From positions 124,001 to 188,000 of the forward strand of contig NZ_JAFCKT010000002.1 of assembly GCF_018129985.1 (NCBI RefSeq): a stretch of DNA of 64,000 nucleotides, read 5' to 3'. The position numbers and the translations under genes were made by a program. Below are positions 45,504-56,348 of this stretch, piece by piece. This DNA is from Bradyrhizobium sp. SZCCT0148 (GTDB taxonomy: Bacteria > Pseudomonadota > Alphaproteobacteria > Rhizobiales > Xanthobacteraceae). The number at the start of each line of letters is the position of its first letter. Within the stretch, counting starts at the first letter, position 1. Below the pieces are notes generated by a model. That model did no database searches. It saw nothing but the letters and a program-made list of their open reading frames with translations, and had not been told where the DNA came from.

Positions 45504-45706
45504 GAGGGGTGGTTTCTAAATACCTCTCGCCATGGCGTGAGGGTCTGCCTACTGCGTTCCGCAGACCTGAGGAAAGTCCCCGGAGAGTGTCCACGCGGCC
45601 TGTTTCAGATCTGCGACAATCACAACGGGTGAACTTGATCTTCCGCATGGCCGGTGGCCCGCCGAAGGTCCAGCTTGTGCTCCTTGTCGGGCCCGGTTAG
45701 CCCGAC
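45504..45706 (+). ncRNA. Candidate structured leader or small RNA upstream of acs
   Basis: A 402-base gap separates topoisomerase IB from acs and no coding frame is convincing. It contains GAGGGGT/ACCTCTC (45504-45510 with 45522-45528), CCTC-T-CGCC/GGCG-T-GAGG (45523-45542), GGTCTGC/GCAGACC (45542-45567) and GTCGGGC/GCCCGAC (45686-45706). The first two stems share ACCTCTC, so they exclude each other. This suggests a switching leader or sRNA; no known family is recognised. Confidence 0.35.
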
Positions 45707-45777
45707 GCATAATCAGTCAATGATCAAGTCGGCTCGCCAGTCGCTAGCGTTCGGCCTGCCGTATGTGGAGGGAAAGC

Positions 45778-47724
<1,947 letters not shown>

Positions 47725-47736
47725 GGCAAGCTTCTA

Positions 47737-47867
47737 TGTCCCGGACGCAGCGCAGCGCGCACTCCGCGGTGCGCTGCTGAGCCGGGAGTCGATCGTGCCG
47801 CGCGAAGAAAGAACTGGATCCCGGATCGGCTCAGCAGCGCCAGGGCGCTGCAGCGCGTCCGGGACAC
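47737..47867. repeat. Family C intergenic repeat, full copy
   Basis: An inverted repeat of about 131 bases from TGTCCCGGACGCAGCGCAGC to GCTGCAGCGCGTCCGGGACA. The 12-20 outer bases are near-perfect complements. It follows acs by 12 bases and may end its transcript. Confidence 0.75.
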
Positions 47868-48162
47868 GGGACTGCCTTTCGCGCCGAGGCTCCCCGAGAA
47901 CAACAACCGTTCTCACCCTCACGGACTTGTCAGGGCGTGCACCCGCACGGCTGCATCTTTCCAGCCGAGTGTTGTTTTCAGGTCATTTACTTTATTTCGA
48001 ACATTTCCTTTGGTCCCCCTGCTGGCTGGCCCTCGGCGGCCGTGCGTGGAAACCAACCGGTTAACGGGCGCGGTTAAGATTGTTCCCTGACAAGGACGGG
48101 CAAGCTGGCGATTGCCGGTTGTGCGTCATTTTGGACGATCCGTTCGGGCTAGGGGAAGATCG
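47868..48162. other. Non-coding remainder between acs repeat and ldt, nothing recognised
   Basis: About 295 bases with no supported frame. An AT-richer stretch (around 47970-48010) and the GGTTAACGGG region near 48059 may hold the promoter of the L,D-transpeptidase gene, but no clear -35/-10 pair stands out. Confidence 0.4.
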
Positions 48163-48678
48163 ATGTCGAAGAGGATTGCTGTTGCGCTCGCTGCCACCAT
48201 CGGGGCAGGTGTGTTGATGTCGCCGGCGGCGCAGGCGCGGCCGGAAATGGTGGGGGCCCATCTGGCCGATTATTCGCCGGGCACCATCGTCGTCAAAACC
48301 AGCGAGCGGCGGCTTTATCTCATCCTCGATAACGGCCACGCCGTGCGCTATCCGGTCGGTGTCGGCAAGTCCGGCAAGCAGTGGGCCGGCACCACGCGCA
48401 TCGACGGCAAGTATCGCAACCCCGCATGGGCGCCGCCGGCCGAGGTCAAGCGTGACAAGCCGAGCATTCCCGACATGATTCCCGGTGGCTCGCCGCGCAA
48501 CCCGATGGGCGTCGCGGCGATGACGCTCGCCGGCGGCGAATATGCGATCCACGGCACCAACGTGCCGGGCTCGATCGGCGGCTTCGTTTCCTATGGCTGC
48601 ATCCGCATGCTCAACGACGACATCACCGATCTCTACGGCCGCGTCTCCGTCGGCACGACGGTGGTCGTGACGCGCTGA
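48163..48678 (+). CDS. L,D-transpeptidase (YkuD domain)
   Basis: A 171-residue exported enzyme. A signal peptide (1-25, ending AAQA) is followed by a single YkuD domain. The catalytic motif runs H130 ... S143-Y-G-C146-I-R148 (IHGTNVPGSIGG then FVSYGCIRM). It makes 3-3 cross-links in peptidoglycan or attaches outer-membrane lipoproteins. The ATG at 48163 follows GGGGAAG; the longer frame lacks support. A strong hairpin terminator follows. Confidence 0.95.
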   Translation: MSKRIAVALAATIGAGVLMSPAAQARPEMVGAHLADYSPGTIVVKTSERRLYLILDNGHAVRYPVGVGKSGKQWAGTTRIDGKYRNPAWAPPAEVKRDKPSIPDMIPGGSPRNPMGVAAMTLAGGEYAIHGTNVPGSIGGFVSYGCIRMLNDDITDLYGRVSVGTTVVVTR

Positions 48679-48699
48679 TCGCCGCGCGCGCCTGAATTG

Positions 48700-48729
48700 A
48701 AAAAGCCGCATCGATGGATGCGGCTTTTT
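48700..48729. terminator. Bidirectional intrinsic terminator
   Basis: Stem GCCGCATC (48705-48712) pairs with GATGCGGC (48717-48724) around the loop GATG. A-run on the left and T-run on the right make it work for both the L,D-transpeptidase (+) and the convergent nuclease gene (-). Confidence 0.9.
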
Positions 48730-48730
48730 G

Positions 48731-49321
48731 TTACCAGAAGCGCCAGCTGCGTCCGCACCAGCCGTTGCGATGACCACCATTATAGCTGCGAACATAGCCG
48801 CCCGCGAGTAACGCCGCCGAGACGTTGGCAGTACGTTTGGTCGCGACGTCGGCGAGCACCCGGCCATATTTGTCCTGGCCGAGATTGAAGATCATGACGC
48901 CGCCCTGGCCAAGCAGGTTGCGCAGCGCATCGCTTGCGGCCTCGGCCTTGTCGAGTTCGTCCTGGCAGGATGCTTTCATCTCGGGTGCATCGATGCCACG
49001 CAGGCGAACGCGCGCAACGAGATCGCGGCCGTTGGACTGATGCACACGCGCAAGGAAAGTATCGCCGTCCACGGTCCTGACGACATCGACCGGCTGACGC
49101 ATGTCGAAACTGCCGGACTGCTGCAGGATGATCTCGGCGTCGCGCGACTCTCCGTTATCTGCTTGCGGAACGGGCCACGTCGTTCCATGGCGAAAGCCGA
49201 GCACGATCGCCGTCACGATGCCGACCACGAACATCCACGGCAGCAGCCCGGAGAAGCGGCGGCCGAACGGCGCGCCGCTGTAGAACGGCCGGCGGGAATG
49301 GTGGGGGTCGAAGCGCGACAT
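48731..49321 (-). CDS. Thermonuclease (SNase) family protein, membrane-anchored
   Basis: A 196-residue protein with a basic cytosolic N-terminus, one membrane segment (about 25-44) and a staphylococcal-nuclease-like domain. The domain blocks are VVRTVDGDTFLARV, ARVRLRGIDAPEMKAS and QDKYGRVLADV, which include the Ca and Arg-Glu active-site elements. The C-terminus ends GHRNGWCGRSWRFW. It probably cuts nucleic acid outside the cytoplasm, but catalysis is untested. Convergent with the L,D-transpeptidase. Confidence 0.88.
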   Translation of the reverse strand: MSRFDPHHSRRPFYSGAPFGRRFSGLLPWMFVVGIVTAIVLGFRHGTTWPVPQADNGESRDAEIILQQSGSFDMRQPVDVVRTVDGDTFLARVHQSNGRDLVARVRLRGIDAPEMKASCQDELDKAEAASDALRNLLGQGGVMIFNLGQDKYGRVLADVATKRTANVSAALLAGGYVRSYNGGHRNGWCGRSWRFW

Positions 49322-49374
49322 CTGCGCACGCTAGGGCTGAGTCGGCTGAACCGGCAAGAGCGCGTTCCGGCGCC

Positions 49375-49572
49375 TCAGAAGTCCGAAGCGATACCCTTGC
49401 GCTCCCAATCGCCGTAGCGCGTGGGCTCGGGTCCTTTCGGCCCCTGCAATTCCTTCGGCGCAGCTTTCTCATGCGCGGCCGCTGCCTGCCGGCGCGCTTC
49501 GGCCTCGGCCAACGCCCGCTGGGCGGCCGGCGGAAGAGTCTTGCGATCGGGAATGGAAGGTTGGTCACTCAT
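49375..49572 (-). CDS. DUF1674 / SdhAF4-like succinate dehydrogenase assembly factor
   Basis: A 65-residue protein ending PTRYGDWERKGIASDF, the DUF1674 (SDHAF4/Sdh8) signature. In mitochondria and some alphaproteobacteria this family binds free flavinylated SdhA and helps assemble complex II. The N-terminus is charged and probably disordered. The ATG at 49572 (MSDQPSIPD) is chosen; the long upstream frame has no family match. No sdh gene is in the window. Confidence 0.85.
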   Translation of the reverse strand: MSDQPSIPDRKTLPPAAQRALAEAEARRQAAAAHEKAAPKELQGPKGPEPTRYGDWERKGIASDF

Positions 49573-49756
49573 CGCGCGGTTCCTAGCGCAGGATCTGGAG
49601 ACATGCGAGGTCCAATATCGCATTGCTGAGATGGTCATGCCGGGCTGCAAAGGCCAGAGGCCTTTCTTACATTTGGCATATTCGCATGCCAGAGATCGGG
49701 TTCTCAAGGCATGCGCCCCTCGGCGGAACTGCCGCTCGCTCAGAACCTTAAGCCGC

Positions 49757-51103
49757 ATGCCATCTCAACGTTTTGCTCCTCCATCCGAAGTGCCAGGCCT
49801 TGCGGCACGTCGGATCGCCGCCGACATCGTCGACGGCGTGCTGCACAAGCACCGTACGCTCGACGATCAGCTCGACGGCAGCGGCGCCCATCCCGGACTG
49901 AAAACGCTGGCCGACCGTGACCGCGCGCTGATGCGGCGCCTGGTTGCGACCGTGCTGCGCCGGCTCGGCACGCTCGGCCATGTGCTGTCCCGCCTGCTCG
50001 ACAAGGGCATCCCCTCCGAGGCGCCGCGTGCGCAGAGCGCGCTCCTGATCGGCGCGGCGCAGATTCTCTGGATGGACGTGCCGGATCACGCGGCCGTCGA
50101 CCTCTCCGTTCGCCTGGTGCAATCAGACCGGCGTGCCGCGCGCTATGCCGGCCTCGTCAATGCCGTGCTGCGCCGTTGCGCGCGCGAGGGCACCGCGCTG
50201 GTCGAGGATGTCGCGGCGCAATCGCTGGATCTGCCGCCATGGCTGCTCGCGCGCTGGAGCGCGCATTATGGCGAAGCAACCGCAAGGGAGATGGCGCGGG
50301 CACTCGGCCACGAACCCTCGCTCGATCTCACCGTGAAGTCCGATGCCACGCAATGGGCGAGCCGCCTGCATGGCGAGACGCTGCCGACCGGAACGGTGCG
50401 GATGCTGCTGCACGGCTCGGTGACCATGCTGCCCGGCTTCGCCGAGGGACAATGGTGGGTGCAGGATGCCGCCGCCGCGCTGCCCGCCCGGCTGTTCGGC
50501 GACGTCAAGGGCAAATCCATTGCCGATCTCTGCGCCGCCCCCGGCGGCAAGGCCGCACAATTGGCGCATGCCGGCGCACACGTCACGGCGATCGACCGCT
50601 CGCCGGCGCGGGTGGCGCGACTGCGTGAAAACCTGGCGCGGCTGTCGCTCCAGGCCGAGACTGTCGTCGCTGACGCCGTGGAATGGGCCGGCCCTGCCGA
50701 CAGTTTCGACGGTATTTTGGTCGACGCGCCCTGCACCTCGACCGGCACGATCCGCCGCCATCCGGATGTGGCGTGGCTGCGCCAGGAATCCGATGTCGCC
50801 GCCATGACCGTGCTCCAGCAGCGGCTGCTGCGAAAGTCTGTGACGCTGCTCAAGCCGGGCGGTACGCTGATCTACTGCACTTGCTCGCTGGAACCCGAAG
50901 AAGGCGAGCAGGCCGTGGCCGCGCTGCTGGCGGCCGAACCCGCGCTTCGCCGCGTCCCGATCGAGGCGTCGGAGGTCGCGGGCCTCAGCGAAATCCTCAC
51001 CCCCGAAGGCGATCTTCGCACTCTGCCCAGCCATCTGCCGAACGCCGATCCCAAGCTTGGCGGGCTCGACGGGTTTTTCGCAGCCCGACTCGTTAAATCC
51101 TGA
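49757..51103 (+). CDS. rsmB: RsmB/NOP family class I rRNA m5C methyltransferase
   Basis: A 448-residue SAM-dependent RNA methyltransferase, likely acting on 16S rRNA C967 by analogy with RsmB. The N-terminal NusB-like domain (1-150) precedes the Rossmann domain with LCAAPGGKAAQLAH (APGGK 261-265). Both cysteines are present: C326 in DAPCTSTG and the nucleophile C376 in YCTCSLEP. The start at 49757 (MPSQRFAPP) fits; an in-frame ORF extends far upstream antisense to the DUF1674 gene and is rejected. The heparinase-like gene follows by 117 bases. Confidence 0.92.
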   Translation: MPSQRFAPPSEVPGLAARRIAADIVDGVLHKHRTLDDQLDGSGAHPGLKTLADRDRALMRRLVATVLRRLGTLGHVLSRLLDKGIPSEAPRAQSALLIGAAQILWMDVPDHAAVDLSVRLVQSDRRAARYAGLVNAVLRRCAREGTALVEDVAAQSLDLPPWLLARWSAHYGEATAREMARALGHEPSLDLTVKSDATQWASRLHGETLPTGTVRMLLHGSVTMLPGFAEGQWWVQDAAAALPARLFGDVKGKSIADLCAAPGGKAAQLAHAGAHVTAIDRSPARVARLRENLARLSLQAETVVADAVEWAGPADSFDGILVDAPCTSTGTIRRHPDVAWLRQESDVAAMTVLQQRLLRKSVTLLKPGGTLIYCTCSLEPEEGEQAVAALLAAEPALRRVPIEASEVAGLSEILTPEGDLRTLPSHLPNADPKLGGLDGFFAARLVKS

Positions 51104-51220
51104 TTTTGCACCGGATTTTGCGACCGCGACGCTGATTCGCGCCGTTCAAGGTGGTGTCAGCCGTTCGATTTTGGGATTAATAAGGATTCGTCGGAATCCT
51201 CTCCCCCTTCAAGGCAAGGC

Positions 51221-52978
51221 GTGTCGGTCGCTCAACGCAGACATATCTCGACGCTGGTCATGAACCGCTTCGCGCGGAACGTGCTTGCGCGCGCGAGCGG
51301 CGGTTCGGTTGCGCTATCGCGGGTTTGGCCGGGACGTACTGACAGGCTGATCATCGCGCCGCACGATCTGCGCACCGCGGATGCGACACGCGCCGCCGAA
51401 ATCTATGCCGGCCGATTCGTCTTCGCCGGCAAGATCGTCAATTGCCACGGCCGTTCGATCTTCGATCTCGAGCCGCCGTCGGAGGATTGGGAGGTCGCGC
51501 TGCTCGGCTTCGGCTGGCTGCGCCATTTGCGTGCCGCCGATACCGCCCTGACGCGCGCGAATGCGCGCGCGCTGATCGAGGACTGGATCGCCAATCCCGC
51601 CAACAAGCGCCGCCCCGTCGCCCGGCGCGCCGACGTGCTGGCCCGGCGCGTGATCTCGCTGCTGTCACAGGCGCCGCTGGTGCTCAACGAGACCGACAAC
51701 AAATTCTACCGCCGCTACCTGCGCGCGCTCGCGCGCGAGATCCGCTTCCTGCGCTACACCATGGTCGACATTCCCGACGGGGTGCCGAAGCTCCAGGTGC
51801 TGATCGCGCTGTGCTATGCGGCCCTCTGCCTCGCCAACCAGGCGCGTCACATCCGCAGTGCATCGAAGAAGCTGTCGGACGAATTGCAGCGGCAGATCCT
51901 GCCCGACGGCGGACACATCTCCCGCAATCCGGGCGCGCTGATCGAACTCCTGATCGACCTGCTGCCGCTGCGCCAGACCTTTGCCGCGCGCAACATCGCG
52001 CCGCCGCCGGCGCTGCTCAACGCGATCGACCGCATGATGCCGATGCTGCGCTTCTTCCGGCATGGCGACGGCAATTTCGCGCTGTTCAACGGCATGAGCG
52101 CGACATCGTCCGACCTGCTCGCCACACTGCTGGCCTATGACGACACCCACGGCGTGCCGATGGCGAACATGCCCCATACCGGCTTCCAGCGGCTCGATGC
52201 CGGCCAGACCACCGTGATCATCGACACCGGCCCCCCGCCGCCGGCCGGCGTCAGTCACGACGCCCACGCCGGCTGCCTGTCGTTCGAACTCTCCTCCGGC
52301 ATCAGCCGCATCGTTACCAATTGCGGCATGCCGACCACCGGCCGCGACAATTGGCGGCCGTTCGCACGCGGCACGGCGGCGCATTCGACGCTGACCTATC
52401 ACGAGACATCGTCATGCCAGTTCGTCGAAATGTCGGCGATGAAGCGGCTCCTGCACGGCTCGCCTGTGACCAGCGGGCCCGTCGAGGTCGAGAGTTATCG
52501 CGAGGTCGTGCAGAACGGCACGCTGCTCACGAGTTCGCATGACGGCTATCTCGCCAAGTTTGGCGCTATCCATCGCCGCGTGCTGATGATCTCCAATGAC
52601 GGCGCCCGCATCGACGGCGAGGACACGCTGTCGCCGCCGCAGGGCGGACGCTTCAAGGGCGCTGACGCCGATTTCGCGCTGCGCTTCCATCTGCATCCCG
52701 CGGTGAAGGCGAGCCGGCTGTCGGACGCGCGCGGCGTCATGCTGGTGCTGCCGAACCGTGATGTCTGGACCTTCGAGGCGCTCGACGACAAGGTCGACCT
52801 CGAGGACAGCGTATTCCTGGCGGGCAATGACGGGCCGCGCCGCACCGCCCAGATCGTGATCCGGCAGGACGCGCGGCAGGCGCCCTCGATCCGCTGGAGC
52901 TTCGTCCGCTCCACGGCATCGCCGACCGTCACCAATGCCCGCCGCAACGCCCGGCGCGAACCGGAACTTCCGCTTTAA
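51221..52978 (+). CDS. Heparinase II/III family protein
   Basis: A 585-residue protein. The N-terminal half is an alpha-barrel-like domain (GFGWLRHLRAADTALTRANA) and the second half is the beta-sandwich heparinase II/III domain (HDAHAGCLSFELSSGISRIV, then RDNWRPFARGTAAHSTLTY), with His and Tyr residues typical of such lyases. The real substrate is probably an acidic cell-surface polysaccharide, not heparin. No signal peptide is seen. A GTG start at 51221 follows AAGG; an ATG at 51260 is the alternative. The rsmB-heparinase-purH order is common in Rhizobiales. Confidence 0.85.
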   Translation: MSVAQRRHISTLVMNRFARNVLARASGGSVALSRVWPGRTDRLIIAPHDLRTADATRAAEIYAGRFVFAGKIVNCHGRSIFDLEPPSEDWEVALLGFGWLRHLRAADTALTRANARALIEDWIANPANKRRPVARRADVLARRVISLLSQAPLVLNETDNKFYRRYLRALAREIRFLRYTMVDIPDGVPKLQVLIALCYAALCLANQARHIRSASKKLSDELQRQILPDGGHISRNPGALIELLIDLLPLRQTFAARNIAPPPALLNAIDRMMPMLRFFRHGDGNFALFNGMSATSSDLLATLLAYDDTHGVPMANMPHTGFQRLDAGQTTVIIDTGPPPPAGVSHDAHAGCLSFELSSGISRIVTNCGMPTTGRDNWRPFARGTAAHSTLTYHETSSCQFVEMSAMKRLLHGSPVTSGPVEVESYREVVQNGTLLTSSHDGYLAKFGAIHRRVLMISNDGARIDGEDTLSPPQGGRFKGADADFALRFHLHPAVKASRLSDARGVMLVLPNRDVWTFEALDDKVDLEDSVFLAGNDGPRRTAQIVIRQDARQAPSIRWSFVRSTASPTVTNARRNARREPELPL

Positions 52979-53142
52979 ACGCGCGGATCCGGCCCATCTG
53001 ATCGTTGTGACCCGCGCCGAAAACTGCTATCGAGCCCGCGTTCGCGCGACTGGCGACCTTGGATGGAGCACCATCGGGAAGCGCGACACATACCCGCCGC
53101 GCGCCTGGGCATAGACACTCCTTAAGACAGAGGATCTTGCTC

Positions 53143-54735
53143 ATGACCGACCATCCCCGCCGCGTCACCCGCGCCCTGCTTTCCGTCTCCGACAAGACCG
53201 GCCTGATCGAGTTCGCCAAGGCGCTTGCCGCGCATGATGTCGAGCTGGTCTCGACCGGCGGCACCGCGAAGGCGATCGCTGCGGCCGGCCTCAAGGTGAA
53301 GGATGTTTCCGACCTCACCGGCTTCCCCGAGATGATGGACGGCCGCGTCAAGACGCTGCATCCGAAAGTGCATGGCGGCCTGCTCGCGATTCGCGACAAC
53401 AAGGAGCATGCGGAGGCGATGAAGGCGCATGGCATCGCGCCGATCGACCTTCTCGTCGTCAATCTCTATCCGTTCGAGGCGACCGTCGACAAAGGCGCCG
53501 GCTTCGAGGATTGCATCGAGAACATCGACATCGGCGGCCCCGCAATGATCCGCGCCGCCGCGAAGAACCATGACGATGTTGCCGTCGTCGTCGAGGCAGA
53601 TGATTACAAGGCCGTGCTCGACGAGCTCGCCGCCAACAACGGCGCGACCATGCTGAAGCTGCGCCGGCGGCTTGCCGCGAAAGCCTATGCACGCACCGCC
53701 GCCTACGACGCGGCAATCTCGAACTGGTTCAACCGTCAGCTCGAGATCGACGCGCCCGACTTCCGGGCCTTCGGCGGCAAGTTGATCCAGTCGCTGCGCT
53801 ACGGCGAGAACCCGCACCAGACCGCGGCGTTCTATGCGACGCCCGACAAGCGCCCGGGCGTCTCGACCGCGCGGCAGCTCCAGGGCAAGGAGCTCTCCTA
53901 CAACAACATCAACGACACCGATGCCGCCTATGAGTGCATCGGCGAATTCGACGCCAAGCGCACTGCGGCCTGCGTGATCGTCAAGCACGCCAACCCCTGC
54001 GGCGTCGCGGAGGGATCGAACCTCGTCGAGGCCTATCGCAGGGCGCTGGCCTGTGATTCCACTTCAGCCTTCGGCGGCATCATCGCGATGAACCGTCCGC
54101 TGGACGCGGATACGGCGCGCGAGATTACAAAGATCTTCACCGAGGTGATCATCGCGCCCGATGCGACCGAGGAGGCGATCGCGATCATCGGCGGGAAAAA
54201 GAACTTGCGCCTGCTCCTCGCCGGCAGCCTGCCCGATCCCCGCGCGCCCGGCCTTACCGCCAAGACAGTGGCCGGCGGCCTGCTGGTGCAGAGCCGCGAC
54301 AATGCTGTGGTCGACGACATGACGTTCAAGATCGTGACCAAGCGCGCGCCCACGGATGCGGAGATGCGCGACCTCAAATTCGCGTTCCGGGTGGCCAAGC
54401 ACGTCAAGTCGAACACTATCATCTATGCCAAGGATCTGGCCACCGTCGGCATCGGCGCCGGCCAGATGAGCCGGGTGGATTCAGCGCGTATCGCGGCGCG
54501 CAAGGCGCAGGATGCGGCAGCTGAGCTGAAGCTCGCCGAGCCGCTCACCAAGGGCTCGGTGGTGGCGTCGGATGCGTTCTTCCCGTTCGCCGACGGCATG
54601 CTCGCCTGCATCGAGGCCGGTGCCACCGCGGTGGTGCAGCCCGGCGGCTCCATGCGCGACGACGAGGTGATCAAGGCCGCCGACGAGCATGGCATCGCCA
54701 TGGTGTTCACCGGCACGCGGCACTTCCGGCACTGA
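53143..54735 (+). CDS. purH: Bifunctional AICAR transformylase / IMP cyclohydrolase
   Basis: A 530-residue cytosolic enzyme catalysing the last two steps to IMP, using 10-formyl-tetrahydrofolate. The N-terminal MGS-like IMP cyclohydrolase domain has [17 protein letters not shown] and STGGTAKAI; the transformylase domain has [16 protein letters not shown] and [30 protein letters not shown] closes the protein. The ATG at 53143 follows AGAGGA. The folate it needs comes from steps involving FolD. Confidence 0.97.
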   Translation: MTDHPRRVTRALLSVSDKTGLIEFAKALAAHDVELVSTGGTAKAIAAAGLKVKDVSDLTGFPEMMDGRVKTLHPKVHGGLLAIRDNKEHAEAMKAHGIAPIDLLVVNLYPFEATVDKGAGFEDCIENIDIGGPAMIRAAAKNHDDVAVVVEADDYKAVLDELAANNGATMLKLRRRLAAKAYARTAAYDAAISNWFNRQLEIDAPDFRAFGGKLIQSLRYGENPHQTAAFYATPDKRPGVSTARQLQGKELSYNNINDTDAAYECIGEFDAKRTAACVIVKHANPCGVAEGSNLVEAYRRALACDSTSAFGGIIAMNRPLDADTAREITKIFTEVIIAPDATEEAIAIIGGKKNLRLLLAGSLPDPRAPGLTAKTVAGGLLVQSRDNAVVDDMTFKIVTKRAPTDAEMRDLKFAFRVAKHVKSNTIIYAKDLATVGIGAGQMSRVDSARIAARKAQDAAAELKLAEPLTKGSVVASDAFFPFADGMLACIEAGATAVVQPGGSMRDDEVIKAADEHGIAMVFTGTRHFRH

Positions 54736-54742
54736 TCTCACC

Positions 54743-54847
54743 GTCATCCGGGCGCGCGGAGCGCGAGCCCGGAATCTATCGAGCAGCGTCGCAGGCGGAT
54801 AAATGGATCCCGGGCTCGCGCCACGTGGCGCGCCCCGGAATGACGAC
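54743..54847. repeat. Family C-like intergenic inverted repeat
   Basis: Left end GTCATCCGGGCGCGCGGAGC and right end GCGCGCCCCGGAATGACGAC are near-complements; GGAATCTATCGAGCAG and TGGATCCCGGGCTCGCG lie inside. It separates convergent purH and the MFS gene. Confidence 0.7.
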
Positions 54848-54854
54848 GGGGTTG

Positions 54855-56240
54855 CTACTCCCGCACCCGCATCAACAGCCCCAACCCGGCGACGAAGAAC
54901 ACCACCAGCACGGCCATGCCGGCCTTCTGGCTTGCGGTCACCGCGGTAATCGTGCCGATCAGCAACGGTCCGATGAAGGACGTCACCTTTCCGGTCAACG
55001 CAAACAGGCCGAAATACTGCGCGATGCGGTCTCTCGGTGCGAGGCGGATCAAGAGCGTGCGTGAGGCGGCCTGGAGTGGACCACCGGCCGCGCCGATGAG
55101 GCAGCCCAGCACGAGATAGGCGCGCTCGGCCGTGCTCGAGAACAAGGGAGCATCTGCTCGCGGCGACGCGACCTGGATGAAGAACACACTGTCCTTGTCG
55201 ACCAGGAGAATCGCCGCCACCGACAGCAGCAGCACGAGCATGCTGCCGGCGATGACGCGCTTCGGTCCGATGCGATCGTCCAGCTTGCCGCCGAACCATG
55301 CGCCGAACGCGCCGGCGATCGCGAGCATAATGCCAAACGTGCCGATCTGAATTGTGTGCCAGCCGAAGGTGCCCGCGGCATAGATGCCGCCAAAGGCAAA
55401 CAGCGACACCAGACCATCGGTATAGATCATGTTGGCGAGCAGAAATGCCGCCAGCGATCTCTGCTGCGGCAAGCTTCTGATTGATTGCCCCAGCTCCGAC
55501 AACCCCTCACGCAAGGCCGCGCGCACCGGGCGCTTGGCCGGATAATCCGGCGTGAACAGGAACAACGGTGTCACGAAGAGAATGAACCACAGCCCGGTCA
55601 ACGGGCCCACGATGCGATCGCCCTGATGGCTGACCGGATCTAGCCCGAACAGGGGCGTGAGGCCCAGCAACGTGCGGCCGGTCTGCGGGTTGGCCGCGAG
55701 GAAGCCGAGCACGATGATCAGGCTGACGATGCCACCGACATAGCCGGTGGCCCAGCCGGTGCCGGAGAGCCGGCCGATCCGCTCCGGCGGCACCAGTGTC
55801 GGCATCATCGCGTTGTTGAAAAGGGTGGCGAACTCTGCGCCGACGCTGGCGAGCGCCACGGCTGTAAGCAGTGGCGGAATGATGGAGGGATCGCCAGGCT
55901 TGCCGATCCACAGCGTGCAGGATGCCGCCACCAGCAACGCACCAAACCCTGCGATCCACGGTTTCCGGCGGCCCGAGGCGTCCGCGATGGCCCCAAGCAC
56001 TGGTGACATCAACGCGATCGCAAGACCCGCGGCTGCCATCGCAAATCCCCACAGCGATTGGCCGGTGGCGGGATTCGGCGCAATGCTGGTGGCGAAATAG
56101 GGCGCGAATACAAAGGTCGTGATCAGCGTGAAATAGGGCTGCGCGGCCCAGTCAAAGAAGATCCAGCTGACGACGGCGGCGCGCGGCGGATAGGTCCGGG
56201 GCACGCCGCCCATGCGCGCGTCCGGGGCGATCGTCGTCAT
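54855..56240 (-). CDS. MFS transporter, ATG22/UMF1-like
   Basis: A 461-residue transporter with about 12 membrane segments. The beginning SWIFFDWAAQPYFTLITTFVF and the following SPVLGAIADASGRRKPWI match the UMF1/Atg22 branch of the major facilitator superfamily. Fungal Atg22 exports amino acids from the vacuole; bacterial members are of unknown substrate. The ATG at 56240 follows GAGG. Divergent from gamma-glutamyltransferase, with 108 bases between. Confidence 0.88.
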   Translation of the reverse strand: MTTIAPDARMGGVPRTYPPRAAVVSWIFFDWAAQPYFTLITTFVFAPYFATSIAPNPATGQSLWGFAMAAAGLAIALMSPVLGAIADASGRRKPWIAGFGALLVAASCTLWIGKPGDPSIIPPLLTAVALASVGAEFATLFNNAMMPTLVPPERIGRLSGTGWATGYVGGIVSLIIVLGFLAANPQTGRTLLGLTPLFGLDPVSHQGDRIVGPLTGLWFILFVTPLFLFTPDYPAKRPVRAALREGLSELGQSIRSLPQQRSLAAFLLANMIYTDGLVSLFAFGGIYAAGTFGWHTIQIGTFGIMLAIAGAFGAWFGGKLDDRIGPKRVIAGSMLVLLLSVAAILLVDKDSVFFIQVASPRADAPLFSSTAERAYLVLGCLIGAAGGPLQAASRTLLIRLAPRDRIAQYFGLFALTGKVTSFIGPLLIGTITAVTASQKAGMAVLVVFFVAGLGLLMRVRE

Positions 56241-56348
56241 TGCGCAGTCCTCATCACGAACAGTTTTGCCTCTCTTGAGGCAAACGGTATAGCATTGCCG
56301 CGAGGCGTGTGAACTGTCCGAAGCCACGACGGAAGTTTGATTTTGATC

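Noticed and set aside
45541..45600. GAGGAAAGTCC, part of the universal RNase P RNA motif
   Set aside because: The other conserved blocks of RNase P RNA (ACAGAA, AGAGCAAG-type P4 partner) are absent and the region is too short; taken as chance.
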